A DNA stretch of 64,000 bases from assembly GCF_036226445.1 (NCBI RefSeq), contig NZ_CP108474.1, positions 2,914,001 through 2,978,000 of the forward strand. The letters are read 5' to 3'. Position 1 is the stretch's first letter. Each line of letters starts with the position of its first letter. The notes beneath the pieces were generated by a model. That model was given only the letters and a program-made list of their open reading frames with translations, did not search any database and had not been told where the DNA came from. This DNA comes from Streptomyces sp. NBC_01255. GTDB taxonomy: Bacteria; Actinomycetota; Actinomycetes; Streptomycetales; Streptomycetaceae. A program made the position numbers and the translations under genes. This document shows, piece after piece, positions 46,758 through 56,200 of this stretch.

Positions 46758-47081
46758 TTAGTTCATGACGGCCATGGCCAGCGCGCGGCGGGCGCGCAGC
46801 GAGACGCGCTCGGCGCGGCGCTGCATGCGCCGGGCGGCGACCAGGCGCAGGGCCTGACGTTCCGCCTCGGCCTCACGCTGCAGCTCGTGCATATGGGCAC
46901 GAGCCAAGGCTTCTGGGATGAGTTGCATTTCGCGGATCCTGTTCTGACGCGCGGTGTGCGCGGCGGTGGTGGAGAAGTCGGGGGTCGCGGAGCCGATGGG
47001 CTCGATGGCGGAAGAGATCATCGGGGCCTGCTTCTGGGGATCGTGCGTGTAAGGGCGGTCGATGGTTCCGGTGGCGCTCAT
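46758..47081 (-). CDS. Basic helical protein translationally coupled to whiB7
   Basis: 107 residues, N-terminal half polar, C-terminal half a long Arg/Ala/Glu-rich helix (HELQREAEAERQALRLVAAR, RMQRRAERVSLRARRALAMA). Its ATG overlaps the whiB7 stop (ATGA), so it is made together with WhiB7. No known domain. It could bind nucleic acid or a ribosome by its charge, but this is speculation. Confidence 0.78.
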   Translation of the reverse strand: MSATGTIDRPYTHDPQKQAPMISSAIEPIGSATPDFSTTAAHTARQNRIREMQLIPEALARAHMHELQREAEAERQALRLVAARRMQRRAERVSLRARRALAMAVMN

Positions 47082-47446
47082 GCCGCGACCGGGTTCTTGC
47101 GCGGACGGCCACGGGGCCGCTTCCGGGCGACGACCACGCCCTGGACGAAGAGCTCGCCACCCCAGACACCCCAGGGCTCGCGGCGCTCCTGGGCGCCGGC
47201 GAGACAGGCGGCCATGAGCGGGCAGGTCCGGCAGAGGGACTTCGCGTACTCGACGTCGGCCGGGGACTCCGCGAAGAAGACCTCGGGGTCGTAGGCGCGA
47301 CAGGGGACGGGGACGCCGAGGTTCTCGATGGCGTCGTCGAGCGCGGTGAGCGCGGTGAGGGGGGTCAAAGTGGGGTCCTCCGTGGAGCCGGGCAGGGGGA
47401 TCGAATCGGAAGGCGGTACGGACGGGGCGTGCGCTTCGAGTTGCAC
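47078..47446 (-). CDS. whiB7: WhiB-family regulator WhiB7 (WblC)
   Basis: 122 residues. Iron-sulfur cysteines Cys49, Cys72, Cys75 and Cys81 (VPCR, SLCRTCP, ACLAG), the WhiB turn GVWGGE (93-98) and the C-terminal AT-hook RGRPRK (112-117), which is diagnostic for WhiB7. It activates intrinsic antibiotic-resistance genes with the housekeeping sigma factor upon ribosome-targeting drugs. GTG 47446 has GAGGAAAG upstream and gives the expected N-terminus (QLEAHAPSVPPS). The upstream leader holds an attenuator-like hairpin. Confidence 0.97.
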   Translation of the reverse strand: MQLEAHAPSVPPSDSIPLPGSTEDPTLTPLTALTALDDAIENLGVPVPCRAYDPEVFFAESPADVEYAKSLCRTCPLMAACLAGAQERREPWGVWGGELFVQGVVVARKRPRGRPRKNPVAA

Positions 47447-47560
47447 GGTGGTCTTTCCTCGTCTGGTCGTTCCGGCCTGTTTGGCCGGGGTTTCGGCTGG
47501 TACCGGGTGTTTCTGCCCGAGGCCCCTTCGCTCCGTCATCCCCGTTCGGGGACAAACAGA

Positions 47561-47595
47561 AGGGCCGCGGATCCCGGGTGGGGTTCCGCGGCCCT
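47561..47595 (-). terminator. Attenuator-like terminator in the whiB7 leader
   Basis: On the minus strand a 10-bp perfect stem (47586-47595 with 47561-47570), with further inner pairs, is followed directly by TTCTGTTTGT. It lies 115 bases before the whiB7 start and 24 bases after the stop of the 109-codon frame. A GTG-initiated 12-codon reading frame (GSNPGVIQSDP) ends about 20 bases before the stem. Two further small stems lie between it and the RBS. whiB7 leaders in other actinobacteria use a translated upstream frame and such a terminator to sense ribosome stalling. Confidence 0.7.
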
Positions 47596-47618
47596 GAAGG
47601 CGCCGGTCCGATCATGGA

Positions 47619-47948
47619 TCAGACTGGATCACTCCAGGGTTCGAGCCCACGGAAGGCCCACATCATGTGGTGGTGCGTCGTCGTCTGCCGCTGCTGGATT
47701 CCGGCACCGGTCGCGGCGAAGGCATAGGCCGTGGCCTTGCCTGCTACTGCTGCTTCCAGTGCCTTGGTCGGTCGCTCATTGCGCTCGATGGCGGCCACGC
47801 CGAGACCGGACAGACCGGTGACAGGCAGACCGCTGCCAAGGAACGCAGCGCCGGAGAGGCCGAGCGAGCAGGCGGAGACGATCGCGCGATCGGTCATTTT
47901 GGCGGTGCTGACGAAGCCGACGGTGCTGGGCTTGATGTTGCTGATCAC
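47619..47948 (-). CDS. Conserved-looking small protein upstream of whiB7
   Basis: 109 residues from GTG 47948, which has a strong AGGAGG about 10 bases upstream. It has one hydrophobic stretch (SACSLGLSGAAFLGSGLPVT) and ends in QQRQTTTHHHMMWAFRGLEP. Third codon positions are mostly G or C but include a run of GCA and GTA codons. It lies between a WhiB7-type promoter and the whiB7 attenuator, so it is probably transcribed with whiB7. I do not recognise the family. Confidence 0.68.
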   Translation of the reverse strand: MISNIKPSTVGFVSTAKMTDRAIVSACSLGLSGAAFLGSGLPVTGLSGLGVAAIERNERPTKALEAAVAGKATAYAFAATGAGIQQRQTTTHHHMMWAFRGLEPWSDPV

Positions 47949-48069
47949 GGGTAATCGCCTCCTCTCGGCGTCTCGGAGGGCTCGGGCGCGAGCCCTGACC
48001 CTCGTATGTATTTGGACAAGTACAGCACGAAGACAGGGCTTCTAAGAAGCCGCTGTGTCCGTGGTTAAG

Positions 48070-48107
48070 AACCTATGGCGCTTGACGGGGCAGGCGCAAA
48101 CTATTTT
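48070..48107 (-). promoter_or_regulatory. WhiB7-type promoter (AT-rich box, TTGCGC, TAGGTT)
   Basis: On the minus strand AAAATAG directly precedes a -35 element TTGCGC (48094-48099). TAGGTT (48070-48075) follows after 18 bases. An AT-rich element just upstream of -35 is the known requirement for WhiB7 with SigA. It is just downstream of the uvrD2 stop and about 620 bases from the whiB7 start. Confidence 0.6.
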
Positions 48108-48119
48108 CGCGACGAGTTT

Positions 48120-50300
48120 TCACGAGACTTCGTCCTCCCCCGTCCTTCCCTCCCCACCTGCGCAGATGGCCAGGACGTCGGCTCCGAAGCGGTCGAGCTT
48201 GCGGATGCCGACGCCGGAGATCGAGGAGAGCTCGCCGTCGGTGGTCGGGACGCGTTCGGCGATGGCCATGAGCGTCTTGTCGGTGAAGACGCAGTAGGCG
48301 GGCTGGGCCAGCTCCTTCGCCTGCTCGGCGCGCCAGTCGCGGAGCCGCTCGTAGAGCCCCTCGTCCATGTCCGAGGGGCAGTCCTCGCAGCGCATGAGCT
48401 TCATGGCACCGGCCTCGGTGAGCGTCGCCCCGCAGACCCGGCACAGGACGGGGCCGCGCGGCTTGCGCCGGCCGGCGGTGATGCCCCGCTCGATGCCTCC
48501 GGCCCCGGCGACGGTGGCGGAGCCGAGGGAGCCGGAGCCGGGTCGCAGCCCCTTGAGGAAGCGGGTGGGGCGCCGGGAGGCGCGGCCACCCGGGGCGCGG
48601 GACAGCGCCCAGGAGAGCGAGAGGTGGAGGCGGGCCCGGGTGACGCCGACGTACAGCAGGCGGCGCTCCTCCTCGACCTGCTCGTCGGTCTTGGCGTACG
48701 TGATGGGCATCATGCCCTCGGTGAGGCCGACCAGGAACACGGCGTCCCATTCGAGGCCCTTGGCCGCGTGCAGCGAGGCGAGGGTGACGCCCTGGACGGT
48801 CGGCGCGTGCTGGGCGGCGGCCCGCTCGTCGAGCTCGGCGACCAGGTCGGAGAGGGTGGCGCCGGACTTGGCGCGGGCGAAGTCCTCGGCGAGCCGGACG
48901 AGAGCGGCGAGCGACTCCCAGCGGTCGCGGACCGCGCCGGAGCCGGAGGGCGGCTTGGTGGTCCAGCCCTTGGTGGAGAGGACGGCCCTGACCTGCGAGG
49001 GCAGGTCCTCGGCGTCGTCGAGGAGGGAGTCGTTGCCACCGGCGCGGGCCGCGCCGCGCAGGGCGATGCCGGCTTCCCGTACCTCCTGGCGCTCGAAGAA
49101 GCGCTCGGCGCCGCGGAGCTGGTAGGGCACTCCGGCGTCGGCGAGGGCCTGCTCGTAGACCTCGGACTGGGCGTTGATCCGGTAGAGGACGGCGATCTCG
49201 CCGGCCGGGACGCCGGCGGCGATCAGGTCCCGGATGCGGCGGGCGGTGCCCTCGGCCTCGGCCGGTTCGTCGGCGTACTCCGTGTAGGCGGGCTCGGGGC
49301 CCGGGTCGCGCTGGGAGATCAGCTCCAGGCGGTGCTCGGCGGCCCGGCCGCGGGCCTGGCTCAGCAGGCCGTTGGCGAGGTGGACGACCTGCGGGGTGGA
49401 GCGGTAGTCGCGGACGAGCTTGACCACCGTGGCGTTCGGGTGACGGTTGCGGAAGTTCAGCAGGTGGTCGGGGGTGGCGCCGGTGAACGAGTAGATGGTC
49501 TGGCTGGCGTCGCCGACCACGCAGAGGTTGTCGCGGTCGCCGAGCCACAGGTCGAGCAGGCGCTGCTGGAGCGGGGAGACGTCCTGGTACTCGTCCACGA
49601 CGAAGTGCTGGTACTGGCGGCGGATCTGCTCGGCGATGTCGTGCCGGTCCTGGAGGATGCCGACGGTGAGCAGCAGCACGTCCTCGAAGTCGATCACCGA
49701 GCGGTCGCGCTTGAGCTGCTCGTACAGCGCGTAGATCTGACTGATCTCGGCCGGATCGCGCGGGGCGTCCCTGACGGACTTGGCGACCGCGGCCGGATAG
49801 TCGGCGGGGACCGTCTGGGTGACCTTGGCCCATTCGATCTCGCCCGTGACGTCGCGCAGCTCGTTCCGGTCGAGCCGGATGCGGCAGCGGGCCGCGGCGT
49901 CGGCGACGAGCTGGATCTTCCGGTCCAGGAGCCGGGGCATGTCGCCGCCGACGGCCTTCGGCCAGAAGAACTGGAGCTGACGGAGGGCCGCGGAGTGGAA
50001 CGTGCGGGCCTGGACTCCGCCCGCCCCGAGCTCCCGGAGCCGGCCGCGCATCTCGCCGGCTGCGCGGTTGGTGAACGTGACGGCCAGCACACTGGCGGGC
50101 TGGAGTATCCCCGCCCGCACCCCGTATGCGATCCGGTGGGTGATGGCGCGCGTCTTGCCCGTGCCGGCTCCCGCCAGCACGCACACCGGGCCGCTCAGGG
50201 CCCGTGCGACCTCGCGCTGCTCGGGGTCGAGCCCGTCGAGCACCGCGTCGGCCGTCTCCGGGACCTGCGGGAAGAGAGTGGAGTGCGTTGCTGCTGTCAC
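48120..50300 (-). CDS. uvrD2: UvrD2-type SF1 DNA helicase with HRDC domain
   Basis: 726 residues. Walker A AGAGTGKT (43-50), VVDEYQDVS (motif II), GDASQTIYSFTGA (III), VKLVRDYRSTP (IV), LASLHAAKGLEWD (V) and LLYVGVTRAR (VI). The C-terminal part has a Cys4 zinc-like site (LCRVCG, RCEDCP) and an HRDC domain, the arrangement of mycobacterial UvrD2. GTG 50300. Divergent from the mycoredoxin gene, a common actinobacterial neighbourhood. Confidence 0.95.
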   Translation of the reverse strand: MTAATHSTLFPQVPETADAVLDGLDPEQREVARALSGPVCVLAGAGTGKTRAITHRIAYGVRAGILQPASVLAVTFTNRAAGEMRGRLRELGAGGVQARTFHSAALRQLQFFWPKAVGGDMPRLLDRKIQLVADAAARCRIRLDRNELRDVTGEIEWAKVTQTVPADYPAAVAKSVRDAPRDPAEISQIYALYEQLKRDRSVIDFEDVLLLTVGILQDRHDIAEQIRRQYQHFVVDEYQDVSPLQQRLLDLWLGDRDNLCVVGDASQTIYSFTGATPDHLLNFRNRHPNATVVKLVRDYRSTPQVVHLANGLLSQARGRAAEHRLELISQRDPGPEPAYTEYADEPAEAEGTARRIRDLIAAGVPAGEIAVLYRINAQSEVYEQALADAGVPYQLRGAERFFERQEVREAGIALRGAARAGGNDSLLDDAEDLPSQVRAVLSTKGWTTKPPSGSGAVRDRWESLAALVRLAEDFARAKSGATLSDLVAELDERAAAQHAPTVQGVTLASLHAAKGLEWDAVFLVGLTEGMMPITYAKTDEQVEEERRLLYVGVTRARLHLSLSWALSRAPGGRASRRPTRFLKGLRPGSGSLGSATVAGAGGIERGITAGRRKPRGPVLCRVCGATLTEAGAMKLMRCEDCPSDMDEGLYERLRDWRAEQAKELAQPAYCVFTDKTLMAIAERVPTTDGELSSISGVGIRKLDRFGADVLAICAGGEGRTGEDEVS

Positions 50301-50393
50301 CTGTCCATGCTGCCAGGTCCGGCGAGCTCGGTGCGGCGGCTTGTCCACAGGCGGGAGGCGTCGGTCATACGAATGCCTGTCACACGAATGTCG

Positions 50394-50419
50394 GGAATGG
50401 GACGGCGGGGGCGTACGTT
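50394..50419 (+). promoter_or_regulatory. SigR-dependent promoter of mycoredoxin
   Basis: GGAAT (50394-50398), exactly 18 bases, then GTT (50417-50419), the SigR consensus. The start codon of the downstream gene is 44 bases away, allowing a leader of about 36 bases. mrx1 belongs to the SigR regulon in Streptomyces, so the window contains both the regulator and a target. Confidence 0.9.
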
Positions 50420-50462
50420 CTTCTTCTCGGCACCCGTCAGCGAACAAGAGGAGCGCCAGGCC

Positions 50463-50720
50463 ATGCAGGGCACTGTGACGATGTACAGCACCACGTGGTG
50501 CGGCTACTGCCGTCGGCTGAAGAGCCAGATGGACCGCGAGGGCATCGCGTACTCGGAGATCAACATCGAGCAGGACCCGGAGTCGGCGGCGTACGTCGAG
50601 AAGGCCAACGGGGGCAACCAGACCGTCCCGACCGTCCGCATCGTTCCCGTCGCCGGCGGCGACGAGGTCGTCATGACGAACCCCAGCCTCGCGCAGGTGA
50701 AGCAGGCGCTCGGCGCCTGA
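50463..50720 (+). CDS. mrx1: Mycoredoxin (mycothiol-dependent glutaredoxin-like reductase)
   Basis: An 85-residue thioredoxin-fold protein with the active site TWCGYC (Cys13, Cys16), the cis-Pro loop QTVPTVRI and no extra domains. It reduces mycothiol mixed disulfides after oxidative stress. GAGCGCCAGG-type purine tract precedes the ATG. A SigR promoter lies upstream and a terminator downstream. Confidence 0.94.
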   Translation: MQGTVTMYSTTWCGYCRRLKSQMDREGIAYSEINIEQDPESAAYVEKANGGNQTVPTVRIVPVAGGDEVVMTNPSLAQVKQALGA

Positions 50721-50738
50721 CCCCGCCCCGCAGCTCAC

Positions 50739-50772
50739 GAACCCCGACCGGGAAGGCCTCCGGTCGGGGTTC
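50739..50772 (+). terminator. Terminator of mrx1
   Basis: A perfect 13-bp stem (50739-50751 with 50760-50772), 18 bases after the stop, followed by GTGTTTCC. Confidence 0.85.
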
Positions 50773-50777
50773 CGTGT

Positions 50778-50825
50778 TTCCCGGACGACGTCCTTCCCGG
50801 ACGACGTCCGTCCCGGACGACGTCT
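50778..50825. repeat. Three 16-bp tandem repeats between mrx1 and nudC
   Basis: Three head-to-tail copies of TTCCCGGACGACGTCC (the last reads GTCCCGGACGACGTCT) fill the space between the mrx1 terminator and the nudC stop at 50829. Each unit contains a GACGTC palindrome. Confidence 0.9.
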
Positions 50826-50828
50826 TTC

Positions 50829-51785
50829 TCAGACCACGTCGCCCGGCTTCGGGAGCGGCTTGCCGTACCAGAGCTCGATCAGGCGGGAGGCGATCGAGAT
50901 GCCGTACGGGGGCAGCACCTCGCCGGACTCGAAGCCGGCCGCGAGGTCCTCGCGGGAGAACCAGCGGGCCTCGTGGATCTCCTCGCCGTCCACGTTTATC
51001 TCCGAGGAGGTGGCGCGGGCGAAGAAGCCCAGCATGAGGCTGGACGGGAAGGGCCAGGGCTGGCTGGCGATGTACTCGACCTCGCCGACCGTGACACCGG
51101 CCTCCTCGAAGACCTCGCGGGCCACCGACTGCTCGATGGACTCGCCGGGCTCGACGAAGCCCGCGAGGGTCGAGAAGCGGCCCTCCGGCCAGTGCACCTG
51201 GCGGCCCAGCAGGGCCCGGTCCTGGTCGTCCGTGACCAGCATGATGACCGCCGGGTCGGTACGCGGGTAGTGCTCGGCGCCGCATGCCTGGCAGCGCCGG
51301 ATGTGCCCGGCGGCGGCGATGACGGTGCGGTCGCCGCAGCGCGAGCAGAAGCGGTGGAGGCGCTGCCAGTTCTCCAGGGCCACGGCGTGCACCATGAGGC
51401 CCGCGTCGCGGTCGGAGAGCAGCAGCCCGGCCTCGCGCAGCCCCGCGGGCCGGGCGGACTGGTCCATGCGACCGGGCAGGGAGTCCTTCTGGAGCGCGAA
51501 GTAGGACACCCCGTCGGCGTCCGTGCCCAGGAAGTAGCGGTGGGTCTCGGTGACGGGTGCCTCGAAGGCCGGGGTCATGACGAGCTCGGTGGTGCCGTCG
51601 GGCCGGTCGTCGATCAGCACCTGCCCCCCGGAGACCACGAAGACGCGGGTCGTGGGGTGGCTCCAGGCGGCCGCCAGCCACGCCTCGTCGAGGCGGTGGT
51701 GTGCGGCCCGGTCGATGCCGCTCGGTGCGGTGAGCGAGATCGGGCGGTCCGGTCGGTCCGTTGACGCGTGCTTCAAGGTGCTCAC
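50829..51785 (-). CDS. nudC: NAD(H) pyrophosphatase / RNA de-NADding enzyme NudC
   Basis: 318 residues: an N-terminal domain, a zinc ribbon with Cys147, Cys150, Cys165 and Cys168, a canonical Nudix box (residues 209-231; EPGESIEQSVAREVFEEAGV), and SQPWPFPSSLM (241-251), the motif specific for NADH pyrophosphatases. It hydrolyses NAD(H) to NMN(H) and AMP and can decap NAD-RNA. GTG 51785 has a GGAAGC site. It lies 68 bases downstream of the M20 gene. Confidence 0.95.
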   Translation of the reverse strand: MSTLKHASTDRPDRPISLTAPSGIDRAAHHRLDEAWLAAAWSHPTTRVFVVSGGQVLIDDRPDGTTELVMTPAFEAPVTETHRYFLGTDADGVSYFALQKDSLPGRMDQSARPAGLREAGLLLSDRDAGLMVHAVALENWQRLHRFCSRCGDRTVIAAAGHIRRCQACGAEHYPRTDPAVIMLVTDDQDRALLGRQVHWPEGRFSTLAGFVEPGESIEQSVAREVFEEAGVTVGEVEYIASQPWPFPSSLMLGFFARATSSEINVDGEEIHEARWFSREDLAAGFESGEVLPPYGISIASRLIELWYGKPLPKPGDVV

Positions 51786-51853
51786 AGGTGCTTCCAGCTC
51801 CCCCGGATCGGTGTGTGGGTTCAGCGCGCGGTGGCGTGGGCCTGTCCTGCGGA

Positions 51854-53272
51854 TCAGGGTCGGACGGGCCCGAGGGCGGCGGGCAGGTCGCCCCACAGGT
51901 GAGCCGTGGTCTCGACGCCCTTCATGAGGAGGTCGAGCTCGATCTTCTCGTTCGGGGCGTGCCAGCCGTCGGACGGGACGGAGATGCCCAGGAACAGCAC
52001 GGGTGCCTCCAGGACGTCCTGGAGGTCGGCGGCCGGCCCGGAACCGCCCTCGCGGGTGTAGCGGACCTTGGCGCCGTCGAAGGCCCTGCTCATGGCCCCG
52101 GCCACCGCCTTGAGGGCGGGGTGGTCGAGGGGAGTGAGGCAGGGGCGGGTCGGGGCGCCGAAGACGATCTCGTACCGGATGCCGGCGGGGACGAGCCCGG
52201 CGAGCCAGTCCCGGACGGCGAGCTCGATCTTGGCCGGGTCCTGGCCGGCGACGAGCCGGAACGACAGCTTGAGCTGGGCGGACGCGGGGACGATCGTCTT
52301 GCCGCCGGGGCCCTGGTAGCCGCCGCCGATGCCGTTGACCTCGGCGGTGGGGCGGGCCCAGACCCGCTCCAGGGTGGAGAAGCCGGCCTCGCCGTGCGTG
52401 CCGTGGGACTTGGCCGTACGCAGCCAGGCCGCCTCGTCGAAGGGGAGCTCGGCGACCAGGGCGCGCTCGGCGTCGGAGAGTTCGGTGACGCCCTCGTAGA
52501 ACCCGGGGATCGCGACGCGCTCGGTCTCGTCGTGCAGCGCGGCGACGATCCGGCCGGCGGCGGTGGCCGGGTTCGGTACGGCGCCGCCGAAGGAGCCGGA
52601 GTGGATGTCCTGGTCGGGGCCGTACAGCTCGATCTCGCAGTCGGCGACCCCGCGCATCCCGGTGCACACGGTGGGGGTCGTCTCGGACCACATGCCGGTG
52701 TCGGAGACGATCACGGCGTCGGCGGCGAGCCGCTCGGCGTGGGTCTCGACGAGCTCGCGGAAGTGCGGCGAGCCCGACTCCTCCTCGCCCTCCACGATCA
52801 GCTTCAGGTTGACGGCGGGGGCGGTGCGGCCGGTGGCGGCGAGGTGGGCGCGGACCCCGAGTGTGTGGAAGAACACCTGGCCCTTGTCGTCGGCGGCGCC
52901 CCGCGCGTACATCCGGCCGTCGATCACGGTCGGCTCGAAGGGCTCCGTGTGCCAGCCGTCCTCCCGGGCCGCGGGCTGCACGTCGTGGTGGCCGTAGACG
53001 AGGACCGTCGGGGCGTCCGGGTCCCCGGAGGGCCACTCGGCGAAGACCGCCGGGGCGCCGTCCGTCTCCCACACCTCGACCGTGGCGAAGCCGGTCTCCG
53101 TGAGCTTCGCGGCGAGCCATTCGGCGCTGCGCCGGACGTCCCCTGCGCGGTCCGGCTGCGCCGACACGGAGGGGATGCGCAGCCACTCGGCCAGGTCGCC
53201 GAGGAAGGCGGCGCGGTGCTGCTCGATGTACGTACGCACGGCGTGGACGGCGCTGTCCGGGGTCTCGCTCAT
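51854..53272 (-). CDS. M20-family metallodipeptidase
   Basis: A 472-residue di-zinc peptidase. Metal ligands and catalytic residues are in YGHHDVQPA (His-x-Asp), RGAADDKGQ, GEEESGS and the late WHAPNEK. The dimerisation domain (about 210-390) is present. Related to CNDP/DapE-type dipeptidases. GGAGG is six bases from ATG 53272, and the gene starts 10 bases after the adnB stop, so it is likely in the same operon. Confidence 0.92.
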   Translation of the reverse strand: MSETPDSAVHAVRTYIEQHRAAFLGDLAEWLRIPSVSAQPDRAGDVRRSAEWLAAKLTETGFATVEVWETDGAPAVFAEWPSGDPDAPTVLVYGHHDVQPAAREDGWHTEPFEPTVIDGRMYARGAADDKGQVFFHTLGVRAHLAATGRTAPAVNLKLIVEGEEESGSPHFRELVETHAERLAADAVIVSDTGMWSETTPTVCTGMRGVADCEIELYGPDQDIHSGSFGGAVPNPATAAGRIVAALHDETERVAIPGFYEGVTELSDAERALVAELPFDEAAWLRTAKSHGTHGEAGFSTLERVWARPTAEVNGIGGGYQGPGGKTIVPASAQLKLSFRLVAGQDPAKIELAVRDWLAGLVPAGIRYEIVFGAPTRPCLTPLDHPALKAVAGAMSRAFDGAKVRYTREGGSGPAADLQDVLEAPVLFLGISVPSDGWHAPNEKIELDLLMKGVETTAHLWGDLPAALGPVRP

Positions 53273-53282
53273 GCCTCCGAGC

Positions 53283-56200
53283 CTATCCGGCGCCGGAGGG
53301 TGCCCCGCCCAGCAGGATGGCCTCCAGCTCGGCCCGGCCGGGCAGGCGGGCGGGGCGGGCGACCTCGCCGGTACGGACGTAGACGAAGGCGGCCGTGACC
53401 TCGTCGGGCGCGAGGTCGTGCTGCTCGGCCCAGGCGAGCCGGTAGATCGCGAGCTGGAGGGGGTCGGCGGTGCGGTGGTGGCTGGTCTTCCAGTCGACGA
53501 TCTCGTACGCGCCGGTGTCCGGGTCCCGGTAGACGGCGTCGATCCGGCCCCGGACGACCCGGCCCGCGAGGGTGAGGTGGACGGGGACCTCGACGCGGTA
53601 CGGGGAGCGGTGGGCGTACGGCGTGCGGGCGAAGGCCTCCTTGAGGTCGTCGAGGTCCCGCTCGTCGAGGATCTCGGGCTCCCCCGCGAAGTCCTCGCCG
53701 CCGGGCAGGTCCTCGGGGCCGAGGAACGGCAGCGGCAGCTCCTCGAAGCGGGACTCCACCCACGCGTGGAAGCGGGTGCCCCGGCGGGCCGCGGGCTGCG
53801 GCGGCTTGGGCATGGGGCGGGCCAGGTCCTGCGCGAAGCCGTCGGGGTCGGCGGCGAGGCGGAGCACCTGGGAGGCGGAGAGGTACGGGGGGAGGAGGAC
53901 GTCGCGGGTGGTGGCGCGGGCGCGGCGGAGTTCGGTGGTGAGGGCGGTGAGATCGCGGTCCCAGGAGGCGATGGTCCTGGCGTCCTCGGGGGTGAGTTCC
54001 GTGTACGGCTCCGAGGGCGGGGCCTCGGGCTGCCTCGGTGCGGGTACCGCGTCCGCGTGGGTGTCCTCGGGGAGGGTTTCCTCGTCCCAGACGGGTTCCT
54101 CGTCGTCGGACCAGAGGTCCTCGGGGGCGGGGTCCAAGCGGTCGGGCGCTGCGCTGGGGGGGTTGTGCCCACCCTCCCCCAGAGCTTCGCCTGGGAGGTG
54201 CCCCCAGCTCGGCGGAACGTATGCCCACAGCCTGGTCCTCACGGCCTCCGCCGCAGCGCGGCGCCGCGTCAGCGCCTCCGCGTCCAGCGGGAGCGGCCAG
54301 GCCTCGTCCTTCGTGTTCTCCGTCAGGGACGGGTTCTCCGCGTCGGGTTCCGGGGTTTCCGCCCAGGACTCGATGTCGCCGTGGCCGGCCTCGCAGTGGT
54401 CGTAGAGGGCCTGGAGGAAGTCCGAGGGGCCGCGGGGCTTCTTCTGGGACGGGCCCCACCAGTGGGCCGAGCCGAGGAGGAGGGAGCGGGGGCGCGTGAA
54501 GGTGACGTAGCCGAGGCGGAGCTCCTCCGTGTGCTGGTGGTCGCGCATGGCGTTCTTGAACGACGTGAGGGACTTCGCGTCCCAGGTGTCGATCCCCGGC
54601 AGCGTGTCCGCGTCGCCGCGCAGGGCGTGCGGGAGCACCTGGGGCTGGGACGTCCACGCCTCGCGGGCGCGGGCGCTCGGGAACGCTCCGGCGACCAGGC
54701 CGGGGACGGCGACGACGTCCCACTCCAGGCCCTTGGACTTGTGGGCGGTGAGGACCTTCACCGTGTTCTCGCCGCCCGGGAGGGCGTTGTCGAGGCCCTT
54801 CTCGAACTGGACGGCCGTGCGGAGGAAGCCGAGGAAGGCGAGCAGGCTCGCCTCGCCGTCGAGGGAGGCGAATCCCGCGGCGATGTCCAGGAAGTTCGAG
54901 AGGGTCTCGCGGCGGCGGGCGGCCAGCGCGTGCGGGGAGGCCGAGAGCTCGACCTCCAGGCCGGTCGCGCCGAGGATCCGGTGCAGCACGTCCATGAGCG
55001 GGTCGGCGAGCGAGGTGCGCAGGGAACGCAGCTCGGCGGCGAGGCGCGCGAAGCGGACCCTGGCCTCGGTGGAGAAGGGCAGTCCGTCGTCGGTGGCGCC
55101 GCCGGAGTCCAGGAAGGTGTCGAGCGCGTCGGCGAGCGAGATCACCTCCGCCGGGTCGACGCCCTCGACGGCGGCGGCGAGCCGCTGCTCGGGGTCGGGG
55201 TCGTCGCCGCCCCGGTGGACGAGGAGGCGGGCGCGGCGGCCGAGGAGGGCCAGGTCGCGGGGGCCGATCCGCCAGCGGGGGCCGGTGAGGAGGCGGACGA
55301 GGGAGGCGTTGGCCCCCGGGTCCTGGAGGACCTCGCAGACGGCGACGAGGTCGGCGATCTCGGGCAGGTGGAGGAGGCCGGAGAGGCCGACGACCTCGAC
55401 GGGCACGTCACGGGCGACGAGGGCGGCGTGGATCGCGGGGAAGTCGGTGGCGGTCCGGCACAGGACGGCGATCTCGCCGGGCTCGCGGCCGGTGCGGACG
55501 AGGTGGGCGAGGGAGTCGGCGAGCCAGTCGATCTCCTCGGCGTGGGTGGGCAGCAGGGCGATGCGGACGCTGCCGTCCTTCTCCGCGCCCGGGGCGGGGC
55601 GCAGCGCCTCCACGCCCGCGTGCATGGCCCGCAGGGGGGCGGCGAGTCGGTTGGCGAGGTCCAGGAGGCGGCCGCCGCTGCGCCGGTTCTCGGAGAGGGA
55701 GTAGCGGCTCGCGGGGCTGCCGTCGGCGCCCGGGAAGTGCTCGGGGAAGTCGTCCAGGTTGGCGACGGAGGCGCCGCGCCAGCCGTAGATGGCCTGGCAG
55801 GGGTCGCCGACGGCGGTCACCGCGTGTCCGGTGCCCTGGCCGAAGAGACCGGAGAGCAGCAGCCGCTGGGCGACGGAGGTGTCCTGGTACTCGTCGAGCA
55901 GGACGACCCGGAACTCCTCGCGCAGCAGGCCCCCGACCTCGGGGCGGGTGGTGGCCAGTTCGGCGGAGAGGGCGATCTGGTCGCCGAAGTCGAGCAGATC
56001 GCGGGAGCGCTTCGCGGCGCGGTAGCGGACGACGAGGTCGAGCAGCTCGCGGCGGGCGGCCGTGGCCTCGGGGATCTTGCGCAGCTCGGCGTTGCTGAGC
56101 TTGGCGCCGGCGAGGGCGGTGAGGAGCTCGGAGTCGTACGCCGTGAGGTCCCGGGGCCGTACGAGGTGCTCGGCGAGCTCGCCGTCGAGGGCGAGCAGGT

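Noticed and set aside
46758..47615. Single long protein including the whiB7 leader in another frame
   Set aside because: WhiB7 with diagnostic cysteines and AT-hook occupies the overlapping frame; the downstream gene has its own ATGA-coupled start at 47081.
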